From NCBI RefSeq assembly GCF_020422885.1, contig NZ_CP084622.1, positions 1,507,001 to 1,571,000 on the forward strand: a DNA stretch of 64,000 nt, written 5' to 3'. The notes under the pieces are model-generated. The model worked only from the letters and a program-made list of their open reading frames with translations. It made no database searches and was not told where the DNA came from. The translations under genes were made by a program, and so were the position numbers. How positions within the stretch are numbered: the stretch's first letter is position 1; every line of letters starts with the position of its first letter. This stretch comes from Mesobacillus sp. S13 (GTDB taxonomy: Bacteria; Bacillota; Bacilli; Bacillales; Cytobacillaceae). Shown here piece after piece: positions 60,952-64,000 of this stretch.

Positions 60952-63900
60952 TTACATACTCCGTTCTTTTTTCACCTGTCTGAAGAAAAACACTTCATAA
61001 ATAACAGGGATCAAAATCAAGGTTAATAGGGTGGAGGAGGTGAGTCCTCCAATTACGGTTACTGCCAGCCCTTTTGAAATCAAGGTGCCAGATGATGTAG
61101 TGAGCGCCAATGGAATCAATGCAGCGATTGTCGCAAAAGCTGTCATCAGGATTGGCCGCAGTCTTGTGATCCCTGCTTCCACAAGTGCCTCGCGGATAGG
61201 CATTCCTTTTTCCGTACGGTTCTGGCCGATTCGGTCGACCATAACAATCGCATTGGTTGTGACAATCCCGATTAGCATCAGCAGTCCAATCATGACACTT
61301 ACTGACATTGGTTCATCGGCAATCCACAGTCCGAGCAGGGAGCCGATTGGGACGAAAATTAAGGATGAGAGAATAATGAACGGAATCCTTGCCTGGCCGA
61401 ATGTAATCAGCATCGTCAAATAAACAAGCCCGATGGCAACGATCATCGCAATTCCCAGCTGAGTGAATGTTTCAACTGTCTCATCACTGCCTCCTCCGCC
61501 TTCAAGAGAAACACCCTCAGGTAGTTTAATGTCATTTTGGACACCATCAATGACAGCACTCGAAACGGCTCTAATATCATTGGAATCAATTTGTGCAGAA
61601 ACGCGGGCGAATATCTTCCCATCTAATTTCTGGATCGAAGTAAAAGCTTCCGTTTCAGTGATACGGGCTATTTCAGTGATAGGAGTCGGTCCTTGTTGAG
61701 TGAAGATCATCGTATTTCTGAGATCCTCTATTGTTTCGGATTTTTCATCATAGGTAATGGAAACACGTCGTTCTTCACCACCGAGATTCATAGAACCAGC
61801 ATCAACTGGTTTTGTTTTATCAGTGATCGTACCAAGCACCTGGAATCCGGAAATCCCTAATTGAGCCGATTTTTCAGGGTCGATATCTACAATCACTTGC
61901 TTTTGTTTCTCGGAAAAATTGTTGGATACATACTTCAGGTCTTCCTGCTTCATCATGTATTCTTCGACTTTTGCAGCTGCGTCCTGCAACACAGACAGAT
62001 CAGTAGAATATAAGTCAATATTGACATTATTATTTGAAGGCGGACCGCCAGTAGATTGTTCCTGGATGCCAATTTTCGCATCCGGTTCTATTGCTAGAAC
62101 GATTTCTTCCATTTCTTTTTCAAGCTCTGAGATGAACTCTGAAACACTTACACCTTCACCAAGACTTATAAAATAGTTAGCCTGGTTCTGGCGTTTAAGC
62201 CCAGTCTGGAAGTCCCGGCTGCCAATTCCAACGGTGACATCATTGATATCTTTTTGTTCTGCGAACATGTTCTCGACCTTCAAGGAAACTTCGTTCGTCT
62301 TTTCCAGTGAAGTGGAGGATGGCAGTTGGAATGTTGCGACCAGCAGCTTTTGCTCTTCATTCGGAATGAACGTGAAACCAAGACCTTTGACAAGGAATCC
62401 TGAACCCGCGAGCAGGGCAATGGAAAGGAAGATGACAAGAGTTTTATGGTTCAGTGACCATCTGATGGATGATGCATAGGCTCTTTGCATTGCTCCTTCT
62501 TTTTCTTCCTTAGGCACCTTTTTGAATGAGAATTTAGCAAGGATTGGCACGATTGTTACAGCTACAATCAATGATGCCAGCAATGAGAATACTATCGTCA
62601 GTGCAAACGGAAGGAAGAATTCCCCGGTAATGCCTCCGACAAGTCCCAATGGTAAGAATACAACAACCGTGGTTATGGTTGAGGATGTGATCGCCTTCAG
62701 AATTTCTTTCGTTGAGTCCTGAATCAATTCATCTGTCATGGCTTTATTTTCTTTACGGACTCTTCGGAAAATGTTCTCAATTACTACGATGCTATCATCG
62801 ACCACCCGGCCAACTGCGACAGCCATGCCGCCAAGAGTCATGATGTTCAATGAGATATCAAGCTGATTCAAAAAGATTGACGAAATCAATAACGAAAGCG
62901 GAATCGATACAATGGCAATAATCGTCGCCCTGAAGTTCCTGAGGAAAATCAGTACAGCGATTGAAGCGAACAGGGCTCCGAGCAAACCTTCCTTAACAAG
63001 GGTATTGACCGATTTTTCAATTCCTTCCGCAGAATCGAACCCAATCGCGTATTCAAGCCGGTCGTCATAGCTGTTGATAACTGATAATACCTTCTCGGCA
63101 ACCTCTACCGTATTTGCATCCTGTTTTTTCGTGATGGCCATCGATAAAGATTCTTTTTTGTTATAGCGGGTAATTTCTGGCTTTTCGGTTACAACCTCAA
63201 TCGAGGCAATATCCCCCAGCTTAACTGGAGGGGCATTTGGAGCGAATTTTGACTGCAAAACCAGGTTTTCGAGTTCATTGATTTCTTCAATTTTTTCCTG
63301 GACCCTTACTGGCACCTGGATTTCATTTTCATTCAAGTTGCCAGCTGGAAAGCTGAATTTTTTTGCATTGATGCTTTCTTTAATCTCATTCAAGCTAAGG
63401 GCAAGCTGTGCAGCCTTTCCTTGATCAACTGTAATTTGAAGGATATCCTCAGTCATACCGCCAACCGAAACACTGTTTATTCCCTGAATCTTATTCAGTT
63501 CGGGAATGATCTCCTCGTTAACAAGCTGTTCTAGGTCCTGATTCCCTTTTGCAAACAGCGAAATGTTGAAGATCGGGAAGGTGCCAAATGAAAAGCGATT
63601 AACATTTGTCTCAACTGTTTCGGGGAGTCCTGCCTCCTTGATGAAGGAATTGACCTGCTGTTCAGCATCATCCAGTTCGGCATCGAAAGGGAACTCAAGA
63701 TTGATGATTGCGATGCTTTCAAATGAAGAACTCTGGATTTTCTTTAAACCTTCAATCCCTTTCAATTTAGTCTCCAGCTTCTCTGTCACTTGCTCATTGA
63801 TATCCTGAGGGGATGCTCCAGGATATATGACTTCCACAGATAGCTGAGGGAATTCTATATTCGGCAGTAAATCGACCTTCAGACGAGTGAAGGAATACAG

Positions 63901-63978
63901 TCCGCCGAGTATCAGCAAAAAAGAAATAATAAAAACTGCAAAAGCATTTTTCAGACTGAATCGTGTCAGAAACCCCAT
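60952..63978 (-). CDS. RND-family efflux transporter (AcrB/SwrC-like), second copy
   Basis: This complete 1008-aa exporter starts MGFLTRFSLKNAFAVFIISF. It has two extracellular domains and two membrane halves, with proton-relay region GMAVAVGRVVDDSIVVIENIFRR and a second-half signature GIVTTNAIVMVDRIGQN. It ends soon after the last span, without the acidic tail seen in the 19506 protein, and differs from it throughout, so it is a paralogue rather than a recent duplicate. SwrC-type lipopeptide or drug export is a family inference. Upstream lies at the window edge. Confidence 0.94.
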   Translation of the reverse strand: MGFLTRFSLKNAFAVFIISFLLILGGLYSFTRLKVDLLPNIEFPQLSVEVIYPGASPQDINEQVTEKLETKLKGIEGLKKIQSSSFESIAIINLEFPFDAELDDAEQQVNSFIKEAGLPETVETNVNRFSFGTFPIFNISLFAKGNQDLEQLVNEEIIPELNKIQGINSVSVGGMTEDILQITVDQGKAAQLALSLNEIKESINAKKFSFPAGNLNENEIQVPVRVQEKIEEINELENLVLQSKFAPNAPPVKLGDIASIEVVTEKPEITRYNKKESLSMAITKKQDANTVEVAEKVLSVINSYDDRLEYAIGFDSAEGIEKSVNTLVKEGLLGALFASIAVLIFLRNFRATIIAIVSIPLSLLISSIFLNQLDISLNIMTLGGMAVAVGRVVDDSIVVIENIFRRVRKENKAMTDELIQDSTKEILKAITSSTITTVVVFLPLGLVGGITGEFFLPFALTIVFSLLASLIVAVTIVPILAKFSFKKVPKEEKEGAMQRAYASSIRWSLNHKTLVIFLSIALLAGSGFLVKGLGFTFIPNEEQKLLVATFQLPSSTSLEKTNEVSLKVENMFAEQKDINDVTVGIGSRDFQTGLKRQNQANYFISLGEGVSVSEFISELEKEMEEIVLAIEPDAKIGIQEQSTGGPPSNNNVNIDLYSTDLSVLQDAAAKVEEYMMKQEDLKYVSNNFSEKQKQVIVDIDPEKSAQLGISGFQVLGTITDKTKPVDAGSMNLGGEERRVSITYDEKSETIEDLRNTMIFTQQGPTPITEIARITETEAFTSIQKLDGKIFARVSAQIDSNDIRAVSSAVIDGVQNDIKLPEGVSLEGGGGSDETVETFTQLGIAMIVAIGLVYLTMLITFGQARIPFIILSSLIFVPIGSLLGLWIADEPMSVSVMIGLLMLIGIVTTNAIVMVDRIGQNRTEKGMPIREALVEAGITRLRPILMTAFATIAALIPLALTTSSGTLISKGLAVTVIGGLTSSTLLTLILIPVIYEVFFFRQVKKERSM

Positions 63979-64000
63979 TAGGTTTACCTCATTTCTAAAA

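Noticed and set aside
1..64000. Insertion sequences, prophage or genomic island, rRNA or tRNA genes
   Set aside because: No transposase, integrase, phage structural gene, rRNA or tRNA sequence was recognised; gene content looks like ordinary chromosome.

Overview
The window looks like chromosomal DNA of an endospore-forming member of the Bacillaceae, probably near Mesobacillus, Cytobacillus or Bacillus sensu lato. I inferred this by eye, with no database search. The pointers are YjcZ-type small proteins, an alpha/beta SASP, a Spo0E-family phosphatase, SigI/RsgI, purine-rich Bacillus ribosome binding sites, TTG and GTG starts, a T-box, a SAM riboswitch, CcpA cre boxes, and two dispersed intergenic repeat families I associate with this group. 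There are no rRNA, tRNA, phage, insertion sequence or CRISPR loci.

Layout. 1-1.6 kb: the tail of a gene, a 17-unit hairpin tandem array and a small hypothetical gene. 1.9-3.6 kb: two YjcZ-like peptides and an ECF sigma/anti-sigma pair. 3.7-7 kb: a sugar ABC transporter without its ATPase. 8-11.3 kb: treP-treA for trehalose, with two TreR-like operators and a cre box. 11.6-18.5 kb: yugN-like, alanyl-tRNA editing protein, prfC, and a tyrosine-type T-box controlling an NhaC-family transporter. 18.5-19.3 kb: a second hairpin array. 19.5-25.6 kb: an RND exporter and an SDR/aldehyde dehydrogenase pair. 26.5-29.7 kb: a DUF5667-like secreted protein, sigI and rsgI. 29.8-35.4 kb: SASP, Ktr potassium channel subunit, small hydrophilic proteins, a B12-type radical SAM enzyme and an acyltransferase. 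35.7-39.1 kb: a two-gene 2-oxoacid:ferredoxin oxidoreductase. 39.2-41.5 kb: an orphan PAS histidine kinase and an ArsR/DUF2087-like regulator. 41.9-47.4 kb: methionine salvage (mtnU, mtnE, SAM riboswitch, mtnWXBD). 48.5-52 kb: fixABCX. 52.2-58.5 kb: hemerythrin with an FNR box, an MFS exporter, a kinase-like phosphotransferase, LemA/TPM and a MarR regulator. 58.7-64 kb: an M3 oligopeptidase, a third hairpin array and a second RND exporter.

How the parts work together. The 2-oxoacid:ferredoxin oxidoreductase, FixABCX and the hemerythrin suggest low-oxygen, low-potential electron metabolism, and FNR-like sites precede all three. The site before the hemerythrin gene is a perfect 16-bp match centred about 41.5 bp upstream of the predicted start. 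Carbon control is visible as cre boxes before treP, fixA and (weakly) the SDR gene. Sulfur recycling is controlled by the SAM riboswitch.

The most unusual signal is not a gene. Three unrelated tandem arrays (203-1066, 18521-19262, 60512-60882) and a decayed fourth (41697-41885) have nearly the same 51-53 bp period. Every unit carries an inverted repeat, although the sequences differ completely. A fifth array (11380-11481) has five copies of GTAGAGA at exactly 21-bp spacing. These look like members of a common class of intergenic hairpin minisatellite that I do not recognise as described.
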